From positions 2,790,001 to 2,854,000 of the forward strand of contig NZ_CP121197.1 in the NCBI RefSeq assembly GCF_029625215.1: 64,000 nucleotides of DNA, given 5' to 3'. The notes under the pieces are model-generated. The model did not search any database and had not been told where the DNA came from. It saw nothing but the letters and a program-made list of their open reading frames with translations. Shown one piece after another: positions 26,643-36,244 of this stretch (the stretch's first letter is position 1; every line of letters begins with the position of its first letter). This stretch comes from Aurantibacillus circumpalustris. GTDB lineage: Bacteria > Bacteroidota > Bacteroidia > B-17B0 > Aurantibacillaceae. The position numbers and the translations under genes were made by a program.

Positions 26643-26891
26643 GAAGTCTCAATTGCTCACACAATGACACTACTCAAAAAATTTTGTCGTTTTTCATTAA
26701 AAAAAACACTTGCCTGTTTTAACGCCAACTAAAAACTAAAGATTGAAGCCAGAATATTTGAAGCGAAGCTTCAAATCCTATGTATACTTAGATGGAATAA
26801 AAACATTTTCCTATGCAAACTATGTACCTATGTGGTTTATTTACCTATGCTCCGAGTCGATCTAACGCTCACGCTGTGTTGAGAGAAAAGA
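26643..26891. other. Intergenic region with hairpin and repeated CCTATG words
   Basis: ATTTGAAGC (26756-26764), GAA, GCTTCAAAT (26768-26776) forms a perfect 9-bp hairpin. From about 26777 to 26855 the word CCTATG occurs four times, including CTATGTACCTATGTGGTTTA, which looks like decayed interspersed-repeat text. No ORF is supported. Confidence 0.45.
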
Positions 26892-28130
26892 TCATTCAAA
26901 TCTTAAACTATCAATTGGATCTAAACGTGAAGCACGCTTTGCCGGAAGATAACCACTTAACAAACCAACAACTATACAAATGATAACGCCAGCAATTATC
27001 CAAAACCATGGAATAAAAAATCCCGTGCTTAAAGCAAAGCTAATGAGATTGCCGATTATAATCCCAAAAAGAATTCCAATTAAGCCGCCCATAACACAGA
27101 TAACAACGCTTTCAATTAAAAATTGATTTTTTATTATTGCTTGTGTTGCACCCATTGCCTTGCGTATGCCGATCTCGCGAGTTCTTTCTGTAACACTCAC
27201 AAGCATGATATTCATAAGCCCAATGGCCGCACCAAGCAAGGTTATTAAACCAATTATGGTTGCTCCCATAGTAACTTTCTCTAAATCATCAATTAGCATT
27301 GTTGCCAGATTATCAGATTTTACAATATCAAAATCAGAGTTTCCAGTAATCGGAATTTTTCTAATTTTTCGAAATAAACCTTCTGCTTCAAATAATAATA
27401 AATTTAAAAGTTTGATATCTTTTGTAAGAACGTTTATTGTAAAGCTCATCTCTGGACTCCCAAAATACTGCCGTGCTGTGTTAAGCGGAATGACTGAGAT
27501 TTTATCTCCACCAAATCCAGAGCTATTCCCTTTTGGCTTTAACACACCAATCACTTTGTATCGACCCGAACCAATTTTAATAAATTTATGAAGTGCGTCT
27601 CCCTTAGCACCGAACAGTGCTTTCTCCACATCTTTGCCAATAAGCGTTATATGAGACCCTCCTTCAATATCTTGTAGTGTAAAATTTCTGCCTTTTTCGA
27701 GTTCGTAACCAGAGGTGAGAATGTAATTTTCATCGCCACCAAACACCTGAATATTTGGATTGGTTTTTTCATTCTCAAATTTTAATCGTGCTGAAAAGCT
27801 TGCTAGGGTTGAGACAGAGGTCAATGCTGGAAAATTAAATTCTTTTTTAAATCGCGCTGCTTCTTTGTACGTAATAGACTCGTATGTCTTAGGTCTATGA
27901 CCTTTGCGACCTACACGAATATTTACATCTGCATTTCGAATAGTAAAAGTATTAGCACCCATACTCGTGAAATTATCGTTAATGCCATTCTTAATTGCGT
28001 CAATGGCTGATAAAATACCTACCAAAGCCATAATACCAATGCTAATGATAAGCATTGTGATGATAGCTCTTAAACGGTTCGCTTTGATAGAATCAATAGC
28101 GATAGAAATATTTTCTTTTAGAAAGCTCAT
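26892..28130 (-). CDS. MacB/FtsX-type ABC transporter permease
   Basis: 412 residues. One helix near residues 20-42 is followed by a large periplasmic MacB_PCD domain (about 45-285), then three helices of the FtsX domain (about 287-400). The cytoplasmic loop TERTREIGIRKAMGATQAII is the family signature, and the end reads GYLPAKRASRLDPIDSLRFE. Such permeases work with a MacB/LolD-type ATPase in export or lipoprotein/mechanotransmission functions. No ATPase gene lies next to it, so it probably uses one encoded elsewhere. Confidence 0.93.
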   Translation of the reverse strand: MSFLKENISIAIDSIKANRLRAIITMLIISIGIMALVGILSAIDAIKNGINDNFTSMGANTFTIRNADVNIRVGRKGHRPKTYESITYKEAARFKKEFNFPALTSVSTLASFSARLKFENEKTNPNIQVFGGDENYILTSGYELEKGRNFTLQDIEGGSHITLIGKDVEKALFGAKGDALHKFIKIGSGRYKVIGVLKPKGNSSGFGGDKISVIPLNTARQYFGSPEMSFTINVLTKDIKLLNLLLFEAEGLFRKIRKIPITGNSDFDIVKSDNLATMLIDDLEKVTMGATIIGLITLLGAAIGLMNIMLVSVTERTREIGIRKAMGATQAIIKNQFLIESVVICVMGGLIGILFGIIIGNLISFALSTGFFIPWFWIIAGVIICIVVGLLSGYLPAKRASRLDPIDSLRFE

Positions 28131-28284
28131 TGTGTGCCTAAAAATAAAGAAATAGCCTTTTGGTTTTTAAGCTAACTATACAAACTGTTTTAATTGAGGT
28201 TAAACGGTAATTTGATAAGTAAAATTTTGAATTTTCTTTTTTTTCTTTATTTTAGTTTCATATTAACAAACTAAAACATTAAAA

Positions 28285-28728
28285 ATGGAACCAAACATTC
28301 ACATTAATTACATTGCGATTCTTATCGCAGTTGTTGCAAATTTTGTTCTCGGTTTTCTTTGGTACACGCCGTTATTTGGTAAAACCTGGGGTAAAGAAAT
28401 GGGTTTTAATATGGAAGAGAAGCCTGATCCATCCATCATGATTAAAGGCATGGTTTTTATGGTTATTGGAAATTTTTTAATGGCTTATGTATTTGCACAT
28501 AACATGGCCGTTTGGAATCCAGTGACCTGGGGCTTGGAGCCTTCGACAGCATCGCCTTCAGCGGTTGCAACAATGGCTGCAATATTTACATGGCTGGGTT
28601 TTTATTTTCCTAATGATCTTGGAAGCACTGTTTGGGAAAAGAAATCATGGAAATTATTCTGGATTAACACAGGTTACCATTTCTTTTGCCTATTTGTTGC
28701 AGCGATGATATTGGCAAATATGGCTTAA
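28285..28728 (+). CDS. DUF1761 membrane protein
   Basis: 147 residues with four hydrophobic helices. HINYIAILIAVVANFVLGFL, WYTPLFGKTWGKEMG and the C-terminal NTGYHFFCLFVAAMILA are typical of DUF1761. It should sit in the inner membrane. No function is known for the family. Single gene, transcribed divergently from the ABC permease. Confidence 0.88.
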   Translation: MEPNIHINYIAILIAVVANFVLGFLWYTPLFGKTWGKEMGFNMEEKPDPSIMIKGMVFMVIGNFLMAYVFAHNMAVWNPVTWGLEPSTASPSAVATMAAIFTWLGFYFPNDLGSTVWEKKSWKLFWINTGYHFFCLFVAAMILANMA

Positions 28729-28746
28729 TGTGTTAACAAAATATTT

Positions 28747-28779
28747 AAAGCCTGCAATGGATAATCTGTTGCGGGTTTT
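28747..28779 (+). terminator. Imperfect terminator after DUF1761 gene
   Basis: Arms 28747-28757 and 28769-28779 pair over 11 positions with two G-T pairs, with an 11-nt loop and a T-rich 3' side. Confidence 0.5.
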
Positions 28780-28857
28780 AATTTTTTGAGTCTTTCTGTT
28801 TTTCTATAATAAAATGCTTTTAAAACACTGAAAATTAGAGTTTTAGTTATATGATTG

Positions 28858-28956
28858 ATGTTTTTAGATTTCGTACCAACCGTAGATAACTTTTTTACAT
28901 ACCCAGACAATAAATCAAAACTTAGAGCGTTATTCAATAAACTAAAAACAAATTAA
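28858..28956 (+). CDS. Possible 32-residue micro-ORF
   Basis: ATG 28858 to TAA 28956 gives MFLDFVPTVDNFFTYPDN followed by KSKLRALFNKLKTN. It ends 9 nt before the next small gene. Length is too short to prove coding; amino-acid composition looks protein-like. It may be a leader peptide, or noise. Confidence 0.25.
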   Translation: MFLDFVPTVDNFFTYPDNKSKLRALFNKLKTN

Positions 28957-28965
28957 TATAAGCCT

Positions 28966-29151
28966 ATGACACAAACATTTACTCTGGACCTTGATTTTAC
29001 TGCAATAAATACTAAAAGAGAACAAAAAAATGCTTTTTTAGAGATTGCAGAACCATGTGAAAACACCTTGCAAAACATCCTTAACTTCAGTAAAAATCTT
29101 GAAGTGAAAAAGTCAAATTTGATCAAATCGATTGATTTTTTAAGAAGTTAG
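28966..29151 (+). CDS. Small hypothetical protein
   Basis: 61 residues, no signal peptide or membrane helix. Near the end, TLQNILNFSKNLEVKKSN resembles a recurring small-protein motif in Bacteroidota, but I cannot name the family. A well-formed terminator lies 25 nt after the stop, which supports a transcript ending here. Confidence 0.55.
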   Translation: MTQTFTLDLDFTAINTKREQKNAFLEIAEPCENTLQNILNFSKNLEVKKSNLIKSIDFLRS

Positions 29152-29175
29152 AGGGATTTGTTAATCACTAACATT

Positions 29176-29203
29176 AAAAAGCGGACTAGCGTCCGCTTTT
29201 TTT
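29176..29203 (+). terminator. Intrinsic terminator
   Basis: AAAAAGCGGAC, TAGC loop, GTCCGCTTTTT: perfect 11-bp stem and T run, after the 61-residue gene. Confidence 0.92.
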
Positions 29204-29494
29204 ATTTAAAGTGTTGTTTATTAGTTAATTACGAGTAATTCTATAAATGCTTTGATCGTTTTATGTCTAATTTCAGTAAGAGACGCTGAATTTTAACAAA
29301 ATCACTTAAAGGTGGTTTTAAGATTTTTTCCCCATGCAATTTAATTCAAATTTTTCGTAATTTTACCTTCCTATTTTTAAGAGAAAAGTTTCAAAATTTG
29401 AAAGAAAAAAATCCTTTCATAGAGGCAGTTTGAGTTAAAAAAGAGCCTTCTTAAAAATAATTACGCACAAATTCAAAAATAATTGGTAAAAATC
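29204..29494. other. Intergenic region before the str operon
   Basis: About 290 bp of AT-rich DNA without a supported gene. No repeat or RNA structure stands out; distal regulatory sites for rpsL could lie here. Confidence 0.5.
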
Positions 29495-29525
29495 GTTGGA
29501 GGATAAAATTATTTTCCTATCTTTG
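29495..29525 (+). promoter_or_regulatory. Promoter of the str operon (rpsL)
   Basis: GTTG at 29495-29498, 19 nt spacer, TATCTTTG at 29518-29525, matching the Bacteroidota -33/-7 arrangement. The leader to the rpsL ATG is about 57 nt. Confidence 0.7.
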
Positions 29526-29588
29526 CCGTCCCGTAAAAGGAAATATAGCTGAAATACCAATAAAATCAAGTAATACAAAGGATTTAAA

Positions 29589-29993
29589 ATGCCTACAATA
29601 TCGCAATTAGTAAGAAAAGGTCGCACTAAACCGACCAACAAAAGCAAATCGGCCGCTTTGGACTCATGTCCACAACGCCGTGGTGTTTGTACCAAAGTGT
29701 ACACAACAACCCCTAAGAAGCCTAACTCTGCAATGCGCAAGGTGGCTAAAGTTCGTTTAACGAACAAGCAAGAGATAATTGCCTACATTCCGGGTGAAGG
29801 TCATAATTTGCAAGAGCACTCTATCGTTTTGGTACGTGGTGGTCGTGTAAAGGATTTACCAGGTGTACGTTATCACATTGTCCGTGGAAGCCTTGACACC
29901 GCAGGTGTTGAAGGACGTAAACAACAACGTTCGAAATATGGTACTAAACGTCCTAAAGCGGGTGCTGCTGCGGCTCCGGCTAAGAAAAAATAA
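29589..29993 (+). CDS. rpsL: 30S ribosomal protein uS12
   Basis: 134 residues. [10 protein letters not shown], then [20 protein letters not shown] and [20 protein letters not shown] are diagnostic. uS12 lies at the decoding centre; the lysines where streptomycin-resistance changes classically occur (in TTPKKPNS and VKDLPG) are unchanged. An AAAGGA lies 6 nt before the ATG, a partial Shine-Dalgarno. First gene of the long ribosomal cluster. The C-terminus has an extra Ala/Pro/Lys tail. Confidence 0.98.
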   Translation: MPTISQLVRKGRTKPTNKSKSAALDSCPQRRGVCTKVYTTTPKKPNSAMRKVAKVRLTNKQEIIAYIPGEGHNLQEHSIVLVRGGRVKDLPGVRYHIVRGSLDTAGVEGRKQQRSKYGTKRPKAGAAAAPAKKK

Positions 29994-30021
29994 TTGTAAA
30001 TATTCGTAATTAGTAGAAATA

Positions 30022-30489
30022 ATGAGAAAAGCCAGAGCAAAAAAGCGCGTGTTGTTACCTGATCCAATTTATAATGATACTTTGGTAACCCGTTTTTTAA
30101 ATAATTTAATGTACGACGGTAAAAAGAATACCGCTTCAACTATTTTCCACGACGCTATTGGTATCGTTGCCCAACGTACTAGCGAAGATGGATTAGAAGT
30201 TTTCAAAAAAGCCCTTGCAAACGTAACCCCTCAGGTTGAGGTGCGTTCACGTCGTGTAGGTGGTTCTACTTTCCAAATTCCAACTGAAATTCGCCCTGAT
30301 CGTAAAATATCAATGGCAATGAAATGGTTAATATCCTATTCACGTAAACGTAACGAAAAATCAATGGCTCAGAAATTAGCCGGTGAAATCGTGGCAGCTG
30401 CTAAAGAAGAAGGTGCTTCATTCAAAAAGAAAGAAGATATCCATAAAATGGCAGAAGCAAACAAAGCATTTTCACACTTTAGATTCTAA
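30022..30489 (+). CDS. rpsG: 30S ribosomal protein uS7
   Basis: 155 residues. [18 protein letters not shown], then [20 protein letters not shown] and [16 protein letters not shown] are the uS7 landmarks. It nucleates assembly of the 30S head by binding the 3' domain of 16S rRNA. Second gene of the str operon; 28 nt after rpsL. In E. coli uS7 represses its own operon; no equivalent site can be claimed here. Confidence 0.98.
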   Translation: MRKARAKKRVLLPDPIYNDTLVTRFLNNLMYDGKKNTASTIFHDAIGIVAQRTSEDGLEVFKKALANVTPQVEVRSRRVGGSTFQIPTEIRPDRKISMAMKWLISYSRKRNEKSMAQKLAGEIVAAAKEEGASFKKKEDIHKMAEANKAFSHFRF

Positions 30490-30497
30490 TTTACAAA

Positions 30498-32609
30498 ATG
30501 GACTTACGTTATACAAGAAATATTGGAATCGCAGCGCACATTGATGCTGGTAAAACTACCACCACTGAGCGTATTCTTTATTATACAGGAGTTAATCACA
30601 AAATTGGTGAAGTACACGATGGTGCTGCAACAATGGACTGGATGGCTCAGGAACAAGAGCGTGGTATTACAATTACCTCTGCAGCTACAACTTGTTTCTG
30701 GAAATATAGAGATAACCAATACAAAATTAATATCATTGACACTCCAGGTCACGTGGATTTTACGGTTGAGGTAAATCGTTCTTTACGTGTTCTTGATGGT
30801 TTAGTATTTTTATTTTCAGCTGTTGATGGTGTTGAGCCTCAATCTGAAACTAACTGGCGTTTAGCCGATAATTATAATGTTACCCGTTTAGGTTTCGTTA
30901 ATAAAATGGATCGTCAAGGCGCTGACTTCTTAAACGTTGTTAAGCAAACTCGTGAAATTTTAGGTGGTAATGCCGTTCCTTTGCAATTACCAATTGGTGC
31001 TGAAGAAACTTTCGTAGGTGTAGTTGACTTGATCAATAATCGCGGAATGGTATGGAACGAGGAAGATAAAGGTATGACTTATAAAGTTGTTCCGATTCCT
31101 GAAGACATGAAAGAAGAAGTTGCAGAGTGGAGAGAGAAAATGTTAGAAGCAGTTTCAGAATTTGATGATAACATCATGCAAAAATTCTTTGATGCTCCTG
31201 AAACTATTACAGAAAGAGAAGTATTAGATGCATTGCGTAAAGCTTGCGTTGCAAATAAAATTGTTCCAATGGTATGTGGTTCATCTTTCAAAAATAAAGG
31301 TGTTCAAACAATGTTGGATTTAGTAATGGAATTAATGCCTTGTCCTTTAGATAAAGAAGTGACAAAAGGAATTAATCCTGATACTGAGCAAGAAGTTACA
31401 CGTAAACCAGATGTTAAGGATCCATTTACAGCTTTAGCTTTTAAAATTGCAACTGATCCATTCGTTGGTCGTTTGTGTTTTATCCGTGCTTATTCTGGAC
31501 GTTTAGATGCAGGTTCTTACGTGTTAAATACACGTTCTGGCAATAAAGAACGTATTTCTCGTATTTTCCAAATGCATGCTAACAAACAAAATCCTGTTGA
31601 ATTTTTAGAGGCAGGTGATATTGGAGCTGTTGTTGGATTTAAAGATATCCGTACTGGTGATACTTTGTGTGAGGAAAAGCATCCAATTGTGTTAGAAGCA
31701 ATGAATTTCCCTGAGCCTGTAATCGGTATCGCTATTGAGCCTAAAACTCAAGGTGACTTAGATCGTTTAGGGGTAGGTTTAAATAAATTAGCTGAAGAAG
31801 ATCCAACTTTCCGTGTTAAAACGGACGAAGATTCTGGTCAAACTATTATCTCAGGAATGGGAGAGTTGCACTTAGAAATTATTGTTGATCGTTTAAAGCG
31901 TGAATTTAAAGTAGAGGTTAATCAAGGCGCACCTCAAGTAGCTTATAAAGAGTCAATTACTACCTCCGTTGAACACCGTGAAGTTTACAAAAAACAGTCA
32001 GGTGGTCGTGGTAAGTTTGCCGATATTAAATTTACAGTTGGTCCAATGGACGCTGATTTTGATACAACGAAAACGAATTTACAGTTTGTGAATGAAATTA
32101 CTGGTGGTAACATTCCTCGTGAATTTATTCCAGCAGTTGAAAAGGGCTTTAAAGCATCTTTAAATAACGGTGTATTAGCAGGTTATCCATTAGTAGGTAT
32201 GAAAGTTGTGTTAACAGATGGTTCTTACCACGCAGTTGACTCGGACGCATTATCTTTTGAGATTGCAGCTAAAACAGCGTACCGTGAGGCTTTACCAAAA
32301 TGTAAGCCTGTATTACTTGAGCCAATCATGAAAGTTGAGGTTTTAACACCTGAACAAAACATGGGTGATGTAGTAGGTGACTTAAACCGTCGTCGTGGAC
32401 AAATTGAAGGGATGGATTCTAAAGGTAACTCACAAGTTATCAAAGCAAAAGTTCCACTTTCTGAAATGTTTGGTTATGTAACTCAGTTACGTACTTTAAC
32501 ATCTGGTCGTGCTACTTCTACAATGGAATTCAGTCATTACAATGAAGCTCCGAACAACGTTGCACAAGATGTAATTTCGAAAGCAAAAGGTAAAGCAGAA
32601 AAAGTTTAA
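30498..32609 (+). CDS. fusA: Elongation factor G
   Basis: 703 residues. GTPase motifs appear in order: G1 [11 protein letters not shown]2/G3 around [11 protein letters not shown] and [10 protein letters not shown]4 NKMDRQGAD. Domains II-V follow, ending with [23 protein letters not shown] drives tRNA-mRNA translocation and, with RRF, ribosome recycling. Starts 8 nt after rpsG. In many bacteria tuf follows fusA; here rpsJ follows directly. Confidence 0.98.
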   Translation: MDLRYTRNIGIAAHIDAGKTTTTERILYYTGVNHKIGEVHDGAATMDWMAQEQERGITITSAATTCFWKYRDNQYKINIIDTPGHVDFTVEVNRSLRVLDGLVFLFSAVDGVEPQSETNWRLADNYNVTRLGFVNKMDRQGADFLNVVKQTREILGGNAVPLQLPIGAEETFVGVVDLINNRGMVWNEEDKGMTYKVVPIPEDMKEEVAEWREKMLEAVSEFDDNIMQKFFDAPETITEREVLDALRKACVANKIVPMVCGSSFKNKGVQTMLDLVMELMPCPLDKEVTKGINPDTEQEVTRKPDVKDPFTALAFKIATDPFVGRLCFIRAYSGRLDAGSYVLNTRSGNKERISRIFQMHANKQNPVEFLEAGDIGAVVGFKDIRTGDTLCEEKHPIVLEAMNFPEPVIGIAIEPKTQGDLDRLGVGLNKLAEEDPTFRVKTDEDSGQTIISGMGELHLEIIVDRLKREFKVEVNQGAPQVAYKESITTSVEHREVYKKQSGGRGKFADIKFTVGPMDADFDTTKTNLQFVNEITGGNIPREFIPAVEKGFKASLNNGVLAGYPLVGMKVVLTDGSYHAVDSDALSFEIAAKTAYREALPKCKPVLLEPIMKVEVLTPEQNMGDVVGDLNRRRGQIEGMDSKGNSQVIKAKVPLSEMFGYVTQLRTLTSGRATSTMEFSHYNEAPNNVAQDVISKAKGKAEKV

Positions 32610-32649
32610 TACACAACTAACTATAACAATAAAAGCCGTTCTTTTAAAC

Positions 32650-32955
32650 ATGAGCCAGAGAATCAGAATAAAACTAAAATCATACGATTTTAACCTAGTT
32701 GACAAGTCAGCAGAAAAAATCGTAAAAACTGTAAAAGCTACAGGAGCAGTGGTAAACGGACCAATTCCTTTACCTACAAACAAACGTATTTTCACGGTAT
32801 TAAAATCGCCACACGTTAATAAAAAAGCGCGTGATCAGTTTCAGTTATGTGCTTATAAGCGTCTTTTAGACATTTATAGCTCATCTTCTAAAACTGTTGA
32901 TGCTTTAATGAAGTTAGAATTACCTAGCGGTGTTGAAGTAGAAATTAAAGTTTAG
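32650..32955 (+). CDS. rpsJ: 30S ribosomal protein uS10
   Basis: 101 residues. [20 protein letters not shown] and [20 protein letters not shown] are diagnostic; the flexible loop binds the 30S head. It also acts as NusE in antitermination complexes in other bacteria. Starts 40 nt after fusA with no promoter seen between, so str and S10 clusters are probably joined. Confidence 0.98.
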   Translation: MSQRIRIKLKSYDFNLVDKSAEKIVKTVKATGAVVNGPIPLPTNKRIFTVLKSPHVNKKARDQFQLCAYKRLLDIYSSSSKTVDALMKLELPSGVEVEIKV

Positions 32956-33031
32956 GTTTCGGTGTTCATTGCACTTAAAATCAATGCAGAAAATAAATAG
33001 TAAAAAAAGTAATAATTAATAAAAAACAAAA

Positions 33032-33655
33032 ATGTCAGGATTAATTGGTAAAAAAGTAGGAATGACTAGTTTCTTCGATGCCAAGGGTAAGTATTTACCA
33101 TGCACAGTTATTGAAGCAGGTCCTTGCGTTGTTACGCAAGTAAAAACCAATGAAAAAGACGGTTACACAGCTGTACAGTTGTCATTTGATGAGAAAAAAG
33201 AAAAAAACACATCAGGTGCAATGAAAGGTCATTTTGAATTAGCAAAAACGACCCCAAAACGTAAAGTAGTAGAATTTCGTCATTTCGAGGAAGAAAAAAA
33301 TTTAGGTGAAGTATTAACTGTAGATTTATTTGCAGAAGGTGATTTCGTAGATGTAGTAGGAACAAGCAAAGGTAAAGGTTTTCAAGGTGTTGTAAAACGT
33401 CATGGATTTGCCGGAGTTGGTCACGCTAATAAATCTCACGGACAACACGATCGTGAAAGAGCTCCTGGTTCGTTAGGTGCTTCATCTGATCCTTCACGTG
33501 TAATGCCAGGTATGCGCATGGCCGGAAGAATGGGTGGTAACCGTAAAAAAATTCAGAACATGGTGATTGTAAAAATCATGCCTGAAAAGAATTTGATTCT
33601 TGTAAAAGGATCTGTACCAGGTGCAAAAGGGTCTTACGTTTTAATTGAGAAATAA
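33032..33655 (+). CDS. rplC: 50S ribosomal protein uL3
   Basis: 207 residues. [19 protein letters not shown], then [16 protein letters not shown] and [20 protein letters not shown] are conserved uL3 segments; the latter loop reaches towards the peptidyl-transferase centre. An early assembly protein of the 50S subunit. Seventy-six nt separate it from rpsJ, with only a weak 5-bp stem-loop visible in the gap. Confidence 0.98.
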   Translation: MSGLIGKKVGMTSFFDAKGKYLPCTVIEAGPCVVTQVKTNEKDGYTAVQLSFDEKKEKNTSGAMKGHFELAKTTPKRKVVEFRHFEEEKNLGEVLTVDLFAEGDFVDVVGTSKGKGFQGVVKRHGFAGVGHANKSHGQHDRERAPGSLGASSDPSRVMPGMRMAGRMGGNRKKIQNMVIVKIMPEKNLILVKGSVPGAKGSYVLIEK

Positions 33656-33657
33656 TC

Positions 33658-34290
33658 ATGCAAGTAGAAATATTAAATATAAGTGGTAAAAAAACAGCTA
33701 AAAAGGTTGATCTTGTAGATTCAATTTTTGCAGCAGAGCCAAATGATCATTGTATATACCTAGATGTTAAGCAGTTTTTAGCTAACCAACGTCAAGGTAC
33801 ACACAAATCAAAAGAACGTGCAGAAATCTCACGTACCACAAAGAAATTAAAGCGTCAAAAAGGAACCGGCGGTGCTCGTGCAGGTTCAATGAAATCTCCT
33901 TTGTTTATAGGAGGTGGTCGTGCTTTCGGTCCTAGACCACACGAATACGGATTTAAATTAAATAAAAAAGTAAAAGCTTTAGCTCGTGTTTCAGCCTTAA
34001 CTTATAAAGCAAAAGATAACGCAATTACTGTATTGGAAGATTTTAACTTCGAAGCTCCAAAAACAAAAAGCTTTATCGATTTGATGAAAAATTTAAACCT
34101 AAGTGACAAAAAGACACTTTTGGTGTTAGGTGATACGAATAAAAACGTATATTTGTCGTCCCGTAATATACAGGGTGCTAAAGTTGTAAAAGCTTCTGAT
34201 TTAAATACTTACGATATTTTAAATGCAGAGAATTTAATTTTAGCAGAAAGTTCAGTTAAGGTTATTGAAACAATATTAAATAGAGAGTAA
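33658..34290 (+). CDS. rplD: 50S ribosomal protein uL4
   Basis: 210 residues. [20 protein letters not shown], then [16 protein letters not shown] and [13 protein letters not shown] form the conserved extended loop that lines the exit tunnel. Starts 2 nt after rplC. In E. coli uL4 also represses the S10 operon by attenuation; no such leader is recognised upstream of rpsJ here. Confidence 0.98.
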   Translation: MQVEILNISGKKTAKKVDLVDSIFAAEPNDHCIYLDVKQFLANQRQGTHKSKERAEISRTTKKLKRQKGTGGARAGSMKSPLFIGGGRAFGPRPHEYGFKLNKKVKALARVSALTYKAKDNAITVLEDFNFEAPKTKSFIDLMKNLNLSDKKTLLVLGDTNKNVYLSSRNIQGAKVVKASDLNTYDILNAENLILAESSVKVIETILNRE

Positions 34291-34291
34291 G

Positions 34292-34582
34292 ATGGATATT
34301 TTAATAAAGCCAATCATCACAGAAAAGATGACCGCACAAGCCGAAAAATTAAATCGCTATGGCTTCGTGGTGGCAAAAGAGGCTAACAAGTTAGAGATTA
34401 AAGCAGCAGTTGAGAAAATGTACAGCGTAAAAGTTGATTCAGTAAATACTCAACAGTATGTTGGAAAAGTTAAGACTCGTAACACTACACGTGGTGTAGC
34501 TGTTGGACGTGTTAACCGCAACAAAAAAGCTATCGTAACTTTAAAACAAGGCGAAGTAATTGATTTTTACGCAAGTATATAA
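34292..34582 (+). CDS. rplW: 50S ribosomal protein uL23
   Basis: 96 residues. ILIKPIITEKMTAQAEKLNR, then ANKLEIKAAVEKMYSVKVDS and NTTRGVAVGRVNRNKKAIVT match uL23. It lies at the tunnel exit and forms the docking site for trigger factor and SRP. One base after the rplD stop. Confidence 0.97.
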   Translation: MDILIKPIITEKMTAQAEKLNRYGFVVAKEANKLEIKAAVEKMYSVKVDSVNTQQYVGKVKTRNTTRGVAVGRVNRNKKAIVTLKQGEVIDFYASI

Positions 34583-34598
34583 ATTGGAGAATTAACGA

Positions 34599-34641
34599 TT
34601 GTTGAATTTTTAAAATCAACAAATCCGAAACTCAACAAATC
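34599..34641 (+). other. Competing hairpins between rplW and rplB
   Basis: TTGTTGA at 34599-34605 can pair with TCAACAA at 34616-34622 or with the second copy at 34632-34638; the ten bases TCAACAAATC are directly repeated. Two exclusive stems upstream of rplB are possible. Confidence 0.4.
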
Positions 34642-34656
34642 AAAAAATTAGAAAAA

Positions 34657-35484
34657 ATGGCATTAAAAAAATATAGACCACTTACACCTACGTTAAGATA
34701 CAAACTTTCTTCAAGCTTCGAGGAGATAACCGCGAGCAAACCAGAAAAAAGCTTAATCGTAAAAACAAATTATTCTTCCGGAGGTCGTAATAATTCAGGT
34801 AAAATGACTATGCGCTATATTGGCGGTGGTCACAAAAAAGTTATTCGTTTAATCGACTTCAAACGTGATAAAGACGGTATTGAAGGAACTGTTAAATCGG
34901 TAGAGTATGATCCAAATCGTTCAGCTCGTATTGCGCTTATTTTTTACAAAGACGGTGAAAAACGTTACATCATTGCCCCACAAGGTATTGCTGTTGACCA
35001 AAAAATCATGTCTGGTAAAGGTGCAGCTCCAGAAATAGGAAATGCATTATTATTATCTGAGATTCCTTTAGGAACAATCATTCATAATATCGAGTTACGT
35101 CCAGGTCAAGGTGCTGTTTTAGCACGTAGTGCTGGTTCATACGCTCAGCTTTCTGCTCGTGATGGTAAATATGCAATCCTAAAAATGCCTTCAGGTGAGG
35201 TACGTATGATCCTTATTACTTGTAAAGCAACAATTGGAGCGGTATCAAATCCTGATCACAATCAAGAAGTAGCAGGTAAAGCAGGTAAAAGTCGTTGGTT
35301 AGGGATACGTCCACGTACTAGACCAGTAGTAATGAACCCGGTAGATCACCCTATGGGTGGTGGTGAAGGTCGTGCTTCAGGTGGACACCCACGTTCTCGT
35401 AAAGGTATTCCTGCTAAAGGATACAAAACACGTTACAAAGCAAAAGCGTCTAACAAACACATTATCGAAAGAAGAAAAAAATAA
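34657..35484 (+). CDS. rplB: 50S ribosomal protein uL2
   Basis: 275 residues. [19 protein letters not shown], then [13 protein letters not shown] and the C-terminal [20 protein letters not shown] are diagnostic. The His in the last loop lies near the peptidyl-transferase centre; uL2 is needed for subunit joining. Gap of 74 nt after rplW contains competing hairpins. Confidence 0.98.
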   Translation: MALKKYRPLTPTLRYKLSSSFEEITASKPEKSLIVKTNYSSGGRNNSGKMTMRYIGGGHKKVIRLIDFKRDKDGIEGTVKSVEYDPNRSARIALIFYKDGEKRYIIAPQGIAVDQKIMSGKGAAPEIGNALLLSEIPLGTIIHNIELRPGQGAVLARSAGSYAQLSARDGKYAILKMPSGEVRMILITCKATIGAVSNPDHNQEVAGKAGKSRWLGIRPRTRPVVMNPVDHPMGGGEGRASGGHPRSRKGIPAKGYKTRYKAKASNKHIIERRKK

Positions 35485-35510
35485 TATAATATAAACGTTT
35501 AATGGTTCAG

Positions 35511-35536
35511 TCATCCTGAGCATAGTCGAAGGATGA
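35511..35536. repeat. Short palindromic interspersed-type repeat
   Basis: TCATCCT (35511-35517), 12-nt loop GAGCATAGTCGA, AGGATGA (35530-35536). The loop and stem closely resemble the short CATTCTGAGC...GTCGAAGAATG palindromes often scattered in Bacteroidota intergenic DNA (recalled, not searched). It is inserted in the S10 operon between rplB and rpsS. Confidence 0.65.
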
Positions 35537-35563
35537 GTGGATTTCAAAACCAAAAACAAAACA

Positions 35564-35833
35564 ATGGCAAGATCATTAAAAAAAGGTCCCTTTATCGATT
35601 ACAACCTTGAAGGTAAGGTTGAAAAGATGAACGCAAGCGGCAAGAAGTCTGCAATTAAGACTTGGGCACGTCGTTCAACAATTCCACCAGAGTTTGTAGG
35701 GCATACATTTGCTGTACACAACGGTGCAAAATTTATTCCGGTTTATGTAACTGAGAACATGGTTGGTCACAAATTAGGAGAATTTTCACCAACTCGCGTA
35801 TTTAAAGGTCACGCTGGCCATAACAAGAAATAA
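35564..35833 (+). CDS. rpsS: 30S ribosomal protein uS19
   Basis: 89 residues from ATG 35564; an in-frame GTG nine codons earlier overlaps the palindromic repeat and is rejected. [20 protein letters not shown], then [20 protein letters not shown] and [18 protein letters not shown] are standard. Works with uS13 in the 30S head. Confidence 0.98.
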   Translation: MARSLKKGPFIDYNLEGKVEKMNASGKKSAIKTWARRSTIPPEFVGHTFAVHNGAKFIPVYVTENMVGHKLGEFSPTRVFKGHAGHNKK

Positions 35834-35842
35834 GATAGAGCC

Positions 35843-36238
35843 ATGGGAAAAAGAAAAAGATTAGTAGCCGAGAAACGTAAAGAAGAGAATAAAACTTCTT
35901 TCTTCGCTAAATTAAATAACTGTCCTACTTCGCCACGCAAAATGCGTCAAGTAGCTGATCTTGTTAGAGGTAAAGATGCTTACTTAGCTTTAAATATATT
36001 GAAATTCAATACTCGCGAAGCTTCAGGAAGATTAGAAAAATTATTAAAGTCTGCAATAGCTAATTACGAAGCTAAAAGCCAAACACGTGCCGAAGAGGGA
36101 ACATTGTTCGTTAAAGAGGTGATGGTAGATAGCGCTTTAATGGTGAAACGTTTACGTACAGCTCCGCAAGGACGTGGATACCGTATCCGTAAACGCACAA
36201 ATCATGTAACTTTAATTTTAGACACAAAAAATATTTAA
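35843..36238 (+). CDS. rplV: 50S ribosomal protein uL22
   Basis: 131 residues. [33 protein letters not shown] and the tunnel-hairpin segment [20 protein letters not shown] identify uL22, whose hairpin forms part of the exit tunnel and macrolide-binding surroundings. Starts 9 nt after rpsS. The N-terminus has a short basic extension ([14 protein letters not shown]). Confidence 0.97.
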   Translation: MGKRKRLVAEKRKEENKTSFFAKLNNCPTSPRKMRQVADLVRGKDAYLALNILKFNTREASGRLEKLLKSAIANYEAKSQTRAEEGTLFVKEVMVDSALMVKRLRTAPQGRGYRIRKRTNHVTLILDTKNI

Positions 36239-36244
36239 TAAGAA

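Noticed and set aside
28725-28937. 70-codon minus-strand ORF after the DUF1761 gene
   Set aside because: Covers the imperfect terminator and has no family features; no promoter box seen for it.
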